Source of the DNA: Sphingopyxis sp. LC363
GTDB lineage: Bacteria > Pseudomonadota > Alphaproteobacteria > Sphingomonadales > Sphingomonadaceae
Assembly (NCBI RefSeq): GCF_000756385.1
Contig: NZ_JNFC01000073.1
Span: 56,148 to 120,147 of the forward strand
Reading direction: 5' to 3'
DNA length: 64,000 nucleotides
Shown here: one piece after another, positions 1-7,960 of the stretch
Numbering within the stretch: position 1 is the first letter of the stretch
Layout of the letters: each line of letters opens with the position of its first letter
Notes under the pieces: model-generated
What the model was told of the DNA's origin: nothing
The model's input: only the letters and a program-made list of their open reading frames with translations
Database searches by the model: none
Translations under genes and position numbers: made by a program

Positions 1-1
1 A

Positions 2-358
2 CAGGCGCAGCTCGACGTCAGCAGCGAAATCCTCGAAACCTTCGGCGAAGTTTCGCTCGCCACGGCGTGGGCGATGGCCGCGGGTGTGCTCGCGAACAGT
101 GACGCCGACGTCGCGGTCGCGATCACCGGCATTGCCGGACCGGGCGGCGGGTCGGAAAAGAAGCCCGTCGGTCTTGTCGTTTTCGCACGCGCGCTGCGCG
201 GGCAGAATCCCGACGATTATTTCACCCAGCGCGTCCAGTTCGAATCGACCGATCGCGCCACCATCCGCCACCATGCGACGCTGTTTGCTCTCGACCTGCT
301 TCAGCCCGACAAGGACGGGCTGCGGCCGTCGGAGGATATCGCCCTCCCCGCCCCGTAA
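2..358 (+). CDS. cinA: CinA family nicotinamide-nucleotide amidohydrolase, 3' part
   Basis: The reading frame is open from the window edge, so only the last 118 residues are present and the start lies upstream. The visible part is the CinA C-terminal domain, which deamidates nicotinamide mononucleotide to nicotinate mononucleotide in the NAD salvage cycle. The family signature GIAGPGGGSEKKPVG is intact near the first third of the fragment. Whether this is the stand-alone C-terminal form (usual in alphaproteobacteria) or the two-domain CinA cannot be seen. The last 58 bp overlap the end of the convergent ratA gene, so no separate terminator exists between them. Confidence 0.9.
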   Translation, partial: QAQLDVSSEILETFGEVSLATAWAMAAGVLANSDADVAVAITGIAGPGGGSEKKPVGLVVFARALRGQNPDDYFTQRVQFESTDRATIRHHATLFALDLLQPDKDGLRPSEDIALPAP

Positions 359-780
359 AGCGCGTCGGCGCGCGCCTCGAACGCTGCGATCATCTTGCGC
401 AGGGCCTTGTCGAACATCTGTCCGGCGAGTGCTTCGAACATGCGGCTGCGGAACGCGAAATCGACCATGAAATCGACGCGGCAGCCGCCGCCCTCGAGGG
501 CATGGAAATGCCATTCGTTGCTGAGGTGCTTCATCGGCCCGTCGATATAGCTGACGATAACCTCGTGCGGCCGCTGCTTGTGGACGCGGCACGAGAAGCT
601 TTCGCGCAGCCCCTTGAAGCCGACGATCATGTCGGCGACGGTTTCATGCTCGCTATCGTCGCGGATGCGCAGCGCGACGACCCATGGCAGAAATTCGGGA
701 TAGCGCGCGATATCGGTGACGAGCGCGAACATCTGCTCGTCGCTGTACGGTAACTCGCGCGTTTCGTGATGCCTTGGCAA
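301..780 (-). CDS. RatA/COQ10-family START-like protein
   Basis: 159 residues, full length for the RatA/COQ10 family of START-fold proteins. Mitochondrial COQ10 binds ubiquinone and is needed for respiration; in E. coli the homologue was described as the toxin RatA, but in alphaproteobacteria the quinone role is more likely (inference). The N-terminal half carries the typical pattern of an ERxLPYSxEQMFxLVxDIxRYPEFLPW-like segment. The start is TTG at 780, only 7 bp after the lipA stop, so it is probably translated from the lipA message. Its 3' end runs 58 bp into cinA on the other strand. Confidence 0.88.
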   Translation of the reverse strand: MPRHHETRELPYSDEQMFALVTDIARYPEFLPWVVALRIRDDSEHETVADMIVGFKGLRESFSCRVHKQRPHEVIVSYIDGPMKHLSNEWHFHALEGGGCRVDFMVDFAFRSRMFEALAGQMFDKALRKMIAAFEARADALYGAGRAISSDGRSPSLSG

Positions 781-787
781 AGGCCGC

Positions 788-1735
788 TCAGTCCGCCTTG
801 ACGCGCGCCAGTTGCGCCTCGCGCGCGGCGCGCATCCGCTCGAAATCGTCGCCGGCGTGGTAGCTGGAACGGGTCAGGGGCGATGAGGCGACCTGCAGGA
901 AACCCTTGGCGCGCGCGATCTGCGCATAGGCGTCGAACGCTTGCGGCGTGACGAATTCGGCGACCTTCGCATGCTTCGGCGTCGGCTGAAGATACTGGCC
1001 CATCGTCATGAAATCGATGTCGGCGCTGCGCATGTCGTCCATCACCTGATGCACCTCCATCCGCTCTTCGCCGAGGCCGAGCATGATCCCCGATTTGGTG
1101 AAAATCGACGGATCGCGGCGCTTGACGCTTTCGAGCAGGCGCAGCGAGGCATAGTAGCGCGCACCGGGCCGGATCGTCGGATAGAGCCGCGGCACGGTTT
1201 CGAGATTATGGTTATAGACGTCGGGGCGCGCATCGACGATCGCGGCGACCGCGCTTTCGGGCTTGTTGCGGAAATCGGGAGTCAGGATTTCGATCGTCGT
1301 CTGCGGCGTTTCGCGGCGCAGCGCGTTGATGACCTTCACGAACTGGCTCGCGCCGCCATCGGGCAGGTCGTCGCGGTCGACCGAGGTGATGACGATATGC
1401 GTCAGCCCCATCTTCGCCGCGGCGATCGCCGTATGCTCGGGCTCGAGCAGGTCGACCGGGCGCGGCATGCCGGTCTTGACGTTGCAAAAGGCGCAGGCGC
1501 GGGTGCAGGTGTCGCCGAGGATCATCACCGTCGCATGCTTCTTGGTCCAGCATTCGCCGATGTTCGGGCACGCCGCTTCCTCGCACACCGTGTGCAGGTT
1601 GAGCTCGCGCATCAGCTTGCGGGTTTCGGCATAGCCTGGGCTGGTCGGCGCCTTGACGCGGATCCAGTCGGGCTTGCGCGCGCGCTGGCTGGGAGTGGTA
1701 GCGGAGGCCGGCTGGGATTGAGCGGGAGCGTTCAT
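788..1735 (-). CDS. lipA: Lipoyl synthase
   Basis: 315 residues. Radical-SAM enzyme that inserts two sulfurs into octanoyl groups on E2 and GcvH proteins to make lipoate. Both iron-sulfur sites are visible: auxiliary cluster C51-x4-C56-x5-C62 and radical-SAM cluster C77-x3-C81-x2-C84 (CTRACAFC). The ATG at 1735 was chosen because the family begins a short distance before the [10 protein letters not shown] segment; the open frame upstream to 2134 runs across the divergent carbonic anhydrase gene and is not coding. First gene of a lipA-ratA transcript. The 62-bp gap to the divergent carbonic anhydrase gene must hold both promoters. Confidence 0.97.
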   Translation of the reverse strand: MNAPAQSQPASATTPSQRARKPDWIRVKAPTSPGYAETRKLMRELNLHTVCEEAACPNIGECWTKKHATVMILGDTCTRACAFCNVKTGMPRPVDLLEPEHTAIAAAKMGLTHIVITSVDRDDLPDGGASQFVKVINALRRETPQTTIEILTPDFRNKPESAVAAIVDARPDVYNHNLETVPRLYPTIRPGARYYASLRLLESVKRRDPSIFTKSGIMLGLGEERMEVHQVMDDMRSADIDFMTMGQYLQPTPKHAKVAEFVTPQAFDAYAQIARAKGFLQVASSPLTRSSYHAGDDFERMRAAREAQLARVKAD

Positions 1736-1797
1736 GGCGCCCACATAGTCGTGCACGCGCCTCTTCTCAACCTCTCTACCTATGCTAAGGCGCCTCC

Positions 1798-2436
1798 ATG
1801 ACTCACTTTGCAGACATGATCGAAGGATACCGGCGTTTCCGTAACGGCGGCTGGGCGGAACAACGCGAACGCTGGGAACAGCTTGCCGAGGGGCAATCTC
1901 CCAAGGTGATGGTGATCGCCTGTTCGGACAGCCGCTCGGAACCGTCGCAGATTTTCGACACCAATCCGGGCGAAATCTTCGTTGTGCGCAACGTCGCCGC
2001 GCTGGTGCCCCCGTTCGAAACGAATCCCGGACGCCACGGCGTTTCGGCGGCGCTCGAATTCGCGGTGCAGTTTCTGAAGGTCGAGGAAATCGTGGTGATG
2101 GGGCATGGCCTCTGCGGCGGCTGCCATGCGGCATTGCACCGGTCGATGGAAGGCGCCGAACCCGGGCGCGGCGGTTTCATCGCCGACTGGATCGGCGTGC
2201 TGGACGAAGCAAGCGCCGAAGTGCGCGCGGCGCATCCCGACATCGACAATCGCGACGCGGGGCGCGCGATGGAAATGGCAGCTGTGCGCGTGAGCATAGC
2301 GAATCTGCGGACCTTCCCCTGTATCGAGGAGAAGGAAAAGCGCGGAAGCCTGAAACTGCGCGGCGCCTTTTTCGCAATCAGCGACGGAATATTGCATGTG
2401 ATGGACGACGCGACGGGAGAATTCGCTCCCGCCTGA
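1798..2436 (+). CDS. Beta-class carbonic anhydrase
   Basis: 212 residues, cytoplasmic, interconverts CO2 and bicarbonate. All metal-site residues of the beta class are present: C42-x-D44-x-R46 (ACSDSRSEP) and H103-x2-C106 (MGHGLCGGC). Bicarbonate would feed carboxylases such as acetyl-CoA carboxylase, one subunit of which (accD) lies 18 kb away. Divergent from lipA with a 62-bp intergenic region; followed after 14 bp by a small membrane protein and then a ClC antiporter, a likely operon linking bicarbonate, protons and chloride (inference). Confidence 0.95.
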   Translation: MTHFADMIEGYRRFRNGGWAEQRERWEQLAEGQSPKVMVIACSDSRSEPSQIFDTNPGEIFVVRNVAALVPPFETNPGRHGVSAALEFAVQFLKVEEIVVMGHGLCGGCHAALHRSMEGAEPGRGGFIADWIGVLDEASAEVRAAHPDIDNRDAGRAMEMAAVRVSIANLRTFPCIEEKEKRGSLKLRGAFFAISDGILHVMDDATGEFAPA

Positions 2437-2450
2437 CAGGGGAGAATGCG

Positions 2451-3032
2451 ATGAGTTTCAGAAATATGATGTGGCTGACGATCATCGCGATCGCGGCCCT
2501 TATCGGCGCCTTCCTCGGCCCTCCGATTTTCGAGGCCGTGGGCGACACGACGATGATGATCCTCGCGCCGATCCTTCTGATCCTCCTCGTCGGCGTGTGC
2601 GTCTGGGCCCTGTCGAGCAACAAACGCGGCATCAAGGCCGACGGGCCCGCGCTTGCCGACGCGCGCGCGATGCAGCCGCAGGCAGGAAAGGCGCGCATCT
2701 ATGTTTGCCGCCGGGGTTTCGTAGCCGCAATGCAGGGGATGGACGTCACGCTCGACGGCAGCGAACGCGGCCAGATCAAATCAGGTCAGATGCTGATGGC
2801 GGAAGTCGAACCGGGGCGTCATCATCTGCATGTCGCCACGGCGAAGAAAAGCCTGGCACGTCCCGCCGAGTTCGAGATCGATCTGGGCCCCGGCGGGGTC
2901 GCGGTGATCCACGCGATGATCGAAATGGGGGCGCTCAAGGGCGACATCAAACTGACCCGCCTCGACGCGCAGGCGGCGCGCGACAATGTGAACGCGACCA
3001 AATTGATCCTGTGGCAAGAGGCCCCCGCCTAG
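2451..3032 (+). CDS. Two-helix membrane protein with DUF2846-like domain
   Basis: 193 residues. Two hydrophobic segments (about 7-27 and 35-54) are followed by a soluble domain (about 75-150) whose pattern, RIYVxR...DVxLDGxxxGxxxxGxxxxxEVxPGxHxLxV, resembles the DUF2846 beta-sandwich found in envelope lipoproteins. Function is unknown. Starts 14 bp after the carbonic anhydrase stop with a GGGGAG ribosome site, so it is very likely cotranscribed with it. Assignment to DUF2846 is by eye and could be wrong. Confidence 0.75.
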   Translation: MSFRNMMWLTIIAIAALIGAFLGPPIFEAVGDTTMMILAPILLILLVGVCVWALSSNKRGIKADGPALADARAMQPQAGKARIYVCRRGFVAAMQGMDVTLDGSERGQIKSGQMLMAEVEPGRHHLHVATAKKSLARPAEFEIDLGPGGVAVIHAMIEMGALKGDIKLTRLDAQAARDNVNATKLILWQEAPA

Positions 3033-3088
3033 CTGGCGTCTTCAGGCCGGGGGTTGCGCTCGGCATTCGGCCGGTTCACAGCAGCATC

Positions 3089-4429
3089 ATGTCCTTCAAG
3101 CCGGTCATTCCGCGCTGGCTGCGCCTCGCGCAGTTGCGCTTCCACCGTCGCGCCCGGAATGAAGTCGGCGATATCCGCCGTCGGATCGCGATGGTCGGCG
3201 GCGCGGTCCTGCTCGGGCTCGTCGCGCTGGCTTTTGCCGCAGCGGGCGATCGGGCGCAGCACGCGATATTCCGGATGTCGGACTTCGCGTGGTGGCTGCC
3301 GGCGGTGGTGACCCCGGCTGCCTTCGCACTGATCGTATGGACGGCGAACCGCTATTTCCCCGCCTCGCGCGGATCGGGCATTCCGCAGATCATCGCGGCG
3401 GGGCGGCGTCCCGAACAGGAGGCCGGCGGCGCGCTCGTCTCGCTGCGCACCGCCTTCGCCAAGCTGGGCCTGACGCTTGCGACGCTGTCGGTCGGTGGAT
3501 CGGTCGGGCGCGAAGGTCCGACGGTGCAGGTCAGCGCCGCGATCATGGTCGCGATGCACCGCTGGCTGAAGGTCCGCGTCACCGCCGGCGTCTTCATCGC
3601 GGGCGGTGCGGCGGGCGTCGCGGCGGCGTTCAATACGCCGCTCGCCGGCATCGCCTTTGCCATTGAGGAACTCGCCGCGGCCTATGAACAGCGCGTCGCG
3701 GTGCTGACGATGGGCGCCGTGCTGATCGCCGGTCTCGTCAGCCTGTCGGTCGCGGGCGACTATGTCTATTTCGGCGTGATGCGCGATACGCTACCCATCG
3801 CCGACGTGCTGCTGATCGCGCCGATAGCCGGGATCGGCGGCGGCTTGGCCGGCGGGTTGTTCGCGCGGATCGTTCTCGCGGCGAGCGACCGGTCGGCGGG
3901 TTGGGCCCGGCGCGCTGCTGCGCAGCCGGTGCTGTTCGCCGCGGGATGCGGGCTGGTCGTTGCGCTGGTCGGGATTGCAACCAACGGCGGCACCTGGGGC
4001 ACCGGTTACGACGTCACGAAATTCCTCGTCGAAGGCAATCAGGGGAAGCTCTGGTTTTTTCCGGCCAAATTCGCCGCGGCGCTCGCTTCGACGCTCAGCG
4101 GCGCGCCGGGCGGCATTTTTGCGCCGTCGCTCGCGGTCGGCGCCGGTTTCGGCAACCTTCTGACGCCCGCCTTTCCCGACAGCCCGGCGGGCGCGGTCGT
4201 GATGTTGGGCATGGCAGCCTATTTCGTCGGGGTCGTGCGCGCTCCGCTGACTGCGGTGATCATTCTGATCGAAACCACCGCGGCGCGCGGCATCATCCTG
4301 CCGCTGTTCGCCACCGCGCTGATTGCCGACTGGACGAGCGCGCAAATCTGCCCGACCCGACTGTATCACGGGCTCGCGAGACGCATCATGCAGCCAAAGG
4401 CTTCGGCGGTCAGACGGGACGAGGAGTAG
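3089..4429 (+). CDS. ClC-family chloride channel/antiporter
   Basis: 446 residues, inner-membrane, 10 or more helices. Selectivity-filter motifs are recognisable: GSGIP (95-99), GREGP (140-144, gating glutamate E142) and GAPGGIFAP near the C-terminus. The helix with NTPLAGIAFAIEEL keeps the pair E193-E194, where E. coli ClcA has its proton glutamate E203, so a 2Cl-/H+ exchanger is more likely than a channel. No CBS domains follow. The ATG at 3089 has a weak ribosome site but matches where ClcA-type proteins begin. Third gene after the carbonic anhydrase. Confidence 0.93.
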   Translation: MSFKPVIPRWLRLAQLRFHRRARNEVGDIRRRIAMVGGAVLLGLVALAFAAAGDRAQHAIFRMSDFAWWLPAVVTPAAFALIVWTANRYFPASRGSGIPQIIAAGRRPEQEAGGALVSLRTAFAKLGLTLATLSVGGSVGREGPTVQVSAAIMVAMHRWLKVRVTAGVFIAGGAAGVAAAFNTPLAGIAFAIEELAAAYEQRVAVLTMGAVLIAGLVSLSVAGDYVYFGVMRDTLPIADVLLIAPIAGIGGGLAGGLFARIVLAASDRSAGWARRAAAQPVLFAAGCGLVVALVGIATNGGTWGTGYDVTKFLVEGNQGKLWFFPAKFAAALASTLSGAPGGIFAPSLAVGAGFGNLLTPAFPDSPAGAVVMLGMAAYFVGVVRAPLTAVIILIETTAARGIILPLFATALIADWTSAQICPTRLYHGLARRIMQPKASAVRRDEE

Positions 4430-4486
4430 CGGCACGCCCGGCGAGTACGCCGAAAGCTAAGCCCACATATTTTCCGATGTCCGAAA

Positions 4487-4736
4487 TGGGGTGGGGAGCT
4501 GTCGTCCAGATCCTCCCCTTTGCGCAGCAATGGGGAGGTGGCAGCCCGCAGGGCTGACGGAGGGGTCGACGCCGTCAGGCGTCGGTGCAAGGCCAGCCCC
4601 CTCCACCACCGCTTCGCGGAGTGTAGGGTTGGATTGCCCCCGGCAATCCAAGTCCAGTCCGGGGGACTGGACGACCCAACACTCCCCCTCCCCAGCGCTT
4701 CGCGATGGGGAGGATCTGTACGTCCGCTTCCGGTCG
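4487..4736. repeat. Mosaic palindromic intergenic element (copy 1)
   Basis: Fills the 405-bp gap between the convergent clc and atpF genes. It is bounded by TGGGGTGGGGAGC (4487-4499) and GCTTCCGGTCG (4726-4736). Inside, a perfect 12-bp inverted repeat (CAGATCCTCCCC, 4507-4518; GGGGAGGATCTG, 4707-4718) encloses four smaller hairpins, among them CAGCCC/GGGCTG (4543-4557), GACGCC/GGCGTC (4568-4583) and GGATTGCC/GGCAATCC (4631-4649). No coding potential is credible. Similar boundary motifs recur at 28.4 and 44.4 kb. The rest of the gap holds only the atp terminator. Confidence 0.8.
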
Positions 4737-4772
4737 CGATCGGCCATTCGGCTAAACCCTGCCACATCACTC

Positions 4773-4807
4773 AAAGCAAAACGCCCGCGGAAAAACCGCG
4801 GGCGTTT
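4773..4807 (-). terminator. Rho-independent terminator of the atp operon
   Basis: Perfect 12-bp stem AAACGCCCGCGG (4779-4790) / CCGCGGGCGTTT (4796-4807) with a five-A loop on the plus strand. Read on the minus strand it lies 28 bp after the atpF stop and is followed by a T-rich TTTGCTTTGA. It could also act on readthrough from the clc side. Confidence 0.85.
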
Positions 4808-4834
4808 CGTTATTCCGGCAATGCGTGGCTGGGC

Positions 4835-5368
4835 TCAGCCCCGAGCGACGCCCGCGATGGCCTGATCGACCAGCGCCTTGTCGGCCGCGGAGTCATGCTT
4901 GTCGGCGATCAGCTTCGCCGCCGCATCGGTCGCCGCCTTCGCGGCAGCGGTGCGGACTTCGGCGAGGGCGCCGGCTTCGGCCGCGGCGATGCGGTCTTCA
5001 GCCATCTGCTTGCGGCGCGCGATCAGCGCGGTCGCATCGGCCTTCGCCTTGGTCACGAGCGCCTCGGCCTCGGCGTCGGCGCGGGCGCGCATCTCTTCGG
5101 CTTCCTTGGCCGCGTCGGCGAGTTTCGCCTCATATTCGGCCTTCAGCGACTCGGCGTCGAGGCGCAACTGCTCGGCTTCCTTGAGCTGCTTCGAAATCTC
5201 GGCAATCTTGTTGTCGAGCATGCCCGCGATCAACGCCGGCACTTTCTTCCACAGCAGGATCGCGATGAAGATCGCCATTGCGATCGACACCCATGTGGTC
5301 GCCGTAAGGATACCGAAGGACGCGGGTTCAGCCGCCCCTTCGGCCATGATCATGAGGAAATCAGCCAT
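4835..5368 (-). CDS. atpF: F0F1 ATP synthase subunit b
   Basis: 177 residues. One membrane helix (about 22-41) then a long, highly charged Ala/Glu/Lys coiled coil: the peripheral stalk that holds the F1 head. Two b-type genes are present here, as usual in alphaproteobacteria and phototrophs, where b and b' form a heterodimer. The gene overlaps the preceding b' gene by 8 bp (5361-5368), implying coupled translation in a 1:1 ratio. Last gene of the operon, followed by a clear terminator. The F1 genes are not in the window, again the usual split arrangement of the group. Confidence 0.95.
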   Translation of the reverse strand: MADFLMIMAEGAAEPASFGILTATTWVSIAMAIFIAILLWKKVPALIAGMLDNKIAEISKQLKEAEQLRLDAESLKAEYEAKLADAAKEAEEMRARADAEAEALVTKAKADATALIARRKQMAEDRIAAAEAGALAEVRTAAAKAATDAAAKLIADKHDSAADKALVDQAIAGVARG

Positions 5369-5858
5369 GGAGCACCGCCTTCACCGCCGCCTTGGCATCC
5401 GCCGCGGCGACCTTCACACCCGACAGTTTGGCGACGAGGTCGCCCGCCGCTTCGGCCGCGACAGCCTCGATTTCCGCCATCGCCGACGTGCGCGCCGCGC
5501 CGATGTCGGATTCCGCCGCCGCCAGCTTGTCGGCGAGTTCGGCATCGACCTTGGCAAGACGCTTTTCGGCGTCCTTTGCGGCCTTGTCCTTGGCGTCGGT
5601 CACCGCCTTTTGCGCGGCGGCGCGGCTCGCGTCGCTCTGCTGGCGGTAGCTTTCTTCCAGGCTGTCGGCCGCGGCGTGCGCGGCTTTCGCCGCCGCCAGA
5701 TCGTCGGCCACCTTGCGGTCGCGGGCGTCCACCGTCGCCTCGATCTTCGGCAGCATGCCGCGGCCGATGACGAAAAAGACGAAGCCAAAGGTCAGCAGCA
5801 CCCAGAAAATCTGCGATGCGGCGTACCAGCTTTCAGCGAATTGGCTGATTTGAGGCAT
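5361..5858 (-). CDS. atpF': F0F1 ATP synthase subunit b'
   Basis: 165 residues. N-terminal helix about 15-36 (IFWVLLTFGFVFFVIGRGMLP) followed by a charged Ala-rich coiled coil, the second peripheral-stalk subunit (also called AtpG or AtpX in this class). Position between atpE and atpF, with an 8-bp overlap into atpF, is the standard alphaproteobacterial order. Distinguished from b by the LPKIEATVDARDRKVADDL segment just after the membrane helix. Confidence 0.94.
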   Translation of the reverse strand: MPQISQFAESWYAASQIFWVLLTFGFVFFVIGRGMLPKIEATVDARDRKVADDLAAAKAAHAAADSLEESYRQQSDASRAAAQKAVTDAKDKAAKDAEKRLAKVDAELADKLAAAESDIGAARTSAMAEIEAVAAEAAGDLVAKLSGVKVAAADAKAAVKAVLHG

Positions 5859-5928
5859 GGATATACTCGACCGACAAAAGAAAAGCAGTCGCGGGGCCTG
5901 TTTTAGCGAGCAGACCCCGCAGACGAAA

Positions 5929-6159
5929 TCAGGCTGCCTTGAGGTACAGCAGGATCGCGATCAGGAACGACAGCAGGCCGAGAAGTTCGGCGGCCGCGAA
6001 GCCGATGAACAGGCGGCCCTGCTGGCCGTCGGCCGCCGCGGGGTTGCGCAGCGCGCTTTCGAGGAAGCTACCGAACACGTTGCCCACACCGATGGCGGCC
6101 ATACCGGCACCGATAGCGGCCAGACCGGCACCGATGAGCGAAGCAGCTTGAACGTCCAT
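5929..6159 (-). CDS. atpE: F0F1 ATP synthase subunit c
   Basis: 76 residues, two-helix hairpin forming the rotor ring. Helix 1 carries the glycine-packing pattern ([17 protein letters not shown]), the polar loop is R38-N39-P40 and the ion-binding carboxylate in helix 2 is E58. No extra sodium-ligand pattern (Q in helix 1, ET in helix 2) is seen, so the ring should carry protons. A TATACTCCTTGGG stretch upstream on the plus strand gives AAGGAG at good spacing on the minus strand, a strong ribosome site fitting the high copy number of c. Confidence 0.97.
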   Translation of the reverse strand: MDVQAASLIGAGLAAIGAGMAAIGVGNVFGSFLESALRNPAAADGQQGRLFIGFAAAELLGLLSFLIAILLYLKAA

Positions 6160-6201
6160 TTTATACTCCTTGGGAAAAACGTAGATTATGCAGTTGAAAA
6201 A

Positions 6202-6981
6202 TTAGTGAAGATTGATCGCGTCGTTCAGATAGAGCGACGTGAGCAGCGCGAAAACATAGGCCTGGATGCCCGCCACCAGCAGTTCGAGACCGCTGATCCC
6301 GATCATCAACGCCATGCTGGGGAGGCCGACGCCGATCCCGATCGCGGGGCCGGCGGCAATGCCGTCGATGATGAACGACGCGAACACCTTCATCAGCACG
6401 TGGCCCGCGGTCATCGCGACGAAAAGTCGCAGCGCAAGGCTGAACGGACGAACGAGGAACGACACCAGTTCGATAACGGGGATCAGCCACATCAGCCAGA
6501 TCGGGGTGCCGTGCGGCACGAAAAGCGAGAAGAAATGGAAGCCGTGGCGCCAGAAACCGACGATCAGCACGATCGCGAAGCTGAGGATCGCGAGCACGCC
6601 GGTGATCGCAAAATGGCTCGTCACGGTGAAGGGATGCAGGCCGAACAGGCCGAAGGGCATCAGACCCAGCACGTTCAGCATCAAGATGAACATGAAGAGC
6701 GAGAAGACATAGGGCGTATATTTGCGGCCTTCGGGGCCGATATTCGCGTTCATCATCCCCGAAATGAAGCCGGTGAAGCCCTCGACGGCGACCTGCCAGC
6801 GGCCGGGAACGAGCTGGCGCTTCATCCCGCCGATCATGAAAACCCACAGCAAAAGGCCGGCGATCACCATCCACAGCGCGCTGGTGGTGAAGGCAACCTC
6901 ATGATTGCCGACATGGAACATGTCGAACATCTTCTGCACCTCGAACTGGTGCATCGGGTCCACTTTGCCTTGATCCGCCAC
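6202..6981 (-). CDS. atpB: F0F1 ATP synthase subunit a
   Basis: 259 residues, multi-helix inner-membrane stator that forms the two proton half-channels. The essential arginine is R185 in SLALRLFVAMTAGH, matching E. coli R210. Full length for the alphaproteobacterial form. Lies 42 bp before atpE and 23 bp after atpI on the minus strand. Confidence 0.97.
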   Translation of the reverse strand: MADQGKVDPMHQFEVQKMFDMFHVGNHEVAFTTSALWMVIAGLLLWVFMIGGMKRQLVPGRWQVAVEGFTGFISGMMNANIGPEGRKYTPYVFSLFMFILMLNVLGLMPFGLFGLHPFTVTSHFAITGVLAILSFAIVLIVGFWRHGFHFFSLFVPHGTPIWLMWLIPVIELVSFLVRPFSLALRLFVAMTAGHVLMKVFASFIIDGIAAGPAIGIGVGLPSMALMIGISGLELLVAGIQAYVFALLTSLYLNDAINLH

Positions 6982-7004
6982 GCGATACCTCGCCTAAAAT
7001 CCAA

Positions 7005-7343
7005 TCAATCCGGCTTCTTGGGCCGGACGTTCGCAATCCGAAATATGTTCCTGAAGGCGACGACTATTCCGAGGAACAGCACCGCCAACAGGCCCCAGGG
7101 CGACGTGCCGGCAAAATGGTCGATCGTCCAACCGACCAACGCGCCGCCACCGATCCCGCCCAGCAGCTCGGCCAGGACGCGATTACCGAGCTTGTAATTG
7201 GCATCGGTCTCCGGTCCGGCGGTCGCTGCGGTCCTTCTTGCTTCTGCGGTTTCGGCCCGGTCCAATCGCTCTTCGAGCGAGACCAGGCGCGAATCCTCAG
7301 AGTCAAGTTCCGGATCGCTGCCATTCCCCGTCATTTGCGCCAT
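7005..7343 (-). CDS. atpI: ATP synthase assembly protein AtpI
   Basis: 112 residues: an acidic N-terminal half and two membrane helices (about 58-77 and 83-101) ending in NIFRIANVRPKKPD. AtpI-type proteins lead F0 operons and are thought to help c-ring assembly or magnesium handling; they are not part of the finished enzyme. First gene of the atp operon, preceded by a good promoter 80-110 bp upstream. Confidence 0.88.
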   Translation of the reverse strand: MAQMTGNGSDPELDSEDSRLVSLEERLDRAETAEARRTAATAGPETDANYKLGNRVLAELLGGIGGGALVGWTIDHFAGTSPWGLLAVLFLGIVVAFRNIFRIANVRPKKPD

Positions 7344-7382
7344 CCTCCTGAAACGGAACCGGAAACTCCCGATTCCGCCTGC

Positions 7383-7408
7383 AAAAAAAGGCCCGAAAAT
7401 TCGGGGGA
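7383..7408 (-). promoter_or_regulatory. Leader hairpin with T-run upstream of atpI
   Basis: On the minus strand the transcript starting just after the atp promoter would meet a short CCCGA/TCGGG hairpin (plus 7392-7405) followed closely by seven Ts (plus A-run 7383-7389), about 40 bp before the atpI start. The stem is only 5 bp, so this may be an attenuator or mere coincidence. Confidence 0.4.
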
Positions 7409-7425
7409 CCCCTAAGGCGCGGTCC

Positions 7426-7453
7426 GTTTAGGAACGCGGCCCCATTAAGTCAA
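7426..7453 (-). promoter_or_regulatory. Predicted sigma-70 promoter of the atp operon
   Basis: Minus-strand TTGACT (plus 7448-7453), 16-bp spacer, CTAAAC (plus 7426-7431). The -35 matches consensus in 5 of 6 positions and CTAAAC fits the relaxed alphaproteobacterial -10. Expected transcript start near 7418, giving a leader of about 75 nt. Confidence 0.6.
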
Positions 7454-7472
7454 TGCTTCTGCTTGTGCGCAC

Positions 7473-7505
7473 AAAAATGCCGCCGCGTTTAGGGGCGCGG
7501 CGGCA
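7473..7505 (-). terminator. Rho-independent terminator of ydbH-ynbE-ydbL
   Basis: Perfect 10-bp stem TGCCGCCGCG (7478-7487) / CGCGGCGGCA (7496-7505) with an 8-nt loop, followed on the minus strand by five Ts (plus 7473-7477). Sits about 40 bp after the ydbL stop and directly upstream of the atp promoter, insulating the two operons. Confidence 0.85.
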
Positions 7506-7543
7506 TCTGAGAGCCCTCGGGCTCCGTTATTCGGTTTCGGATC

Positions 7544-7960
7544 TTACGGGCAGCGCGCGTCGCGTTCGGGCGGGCTCGCGTCGCGCGTTTTCCATACGCC
7601 GCCGGGGGTTTGATATTTTTCGCCCGGCTTGGTCTTCGCGATCAGGTTGCAGCCGCTGGTAAAGGCGAATTGCTCGACCGTGCTGCCGGTCGACTGCGCG
7701 CTCGCGGTATAAGCTGCCTTGCGCTTGATGTTGAGGTCCTGCACCAGCGCGCGGATCGCCGGCGTCGGCGGCGTCGCAAAGCCCAGATAGCCGTCTGGCT
7801 GCTCGCCGATCTGTCCCGCGGCGCGCGCGGCGGCATAGGCCGGGTCGCGCTGCGCCATCGCCGACGGCACGGCAAGCGCCACGGCCGCCGTCGTCGCGAT
7901 CGCGGCAAGGGCCAATCCGGTCGGTTTCCACTTCGTCATACGCATCACATTCTTCCCCAT
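7544..7960 (-). CDS. ydbL: YdbL family (DUF1318) periplasmic protein
   Basis: 138 residues with a Sec signal peptide, hydrophobic 14-32 and likely cleavage after SAMA (residue 36). The mature part matches DUF1318/YdbL: an ARAAGQIGEQPDGYLGF segment and a run ending in GCNLIAKTKPGEKYQ. In E. coli YdbL sits with YdbH and YnbE and appears to assist or limit formation of their inter-membrane bridge. The ATG shares one base with the ynbE stop (TGATG), so translation is coupled. Last gene of the operon. Confidence 0.85.
   Translation of the reverse strand: MGKNVMRMTKWKPTGLALAAIATTAAVALAVPSAMAQRDPAYAAARAAGQIGEQPDGYLGFATPPTPAIRALVQDLNIKRKAAYTASAQSTGSTVEQFAFTSGCNLIAKTKPGEKYQTPGGVWKTRDASPPERDARCP

Noticed and set aside
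301..780. Toxin-antitoxin system based on RatA naming
   Set aside because: No antitoxin partner; the neighbour is lipA, and alphaproteobacterial members are better explained as COQ10-type quinone-binding proteins.
4457..4865. Several small frames in the clc-atpF gap
   Set aside because: They run through the palindromic element and the terminator and have no ribosome sites or conserved sequence.
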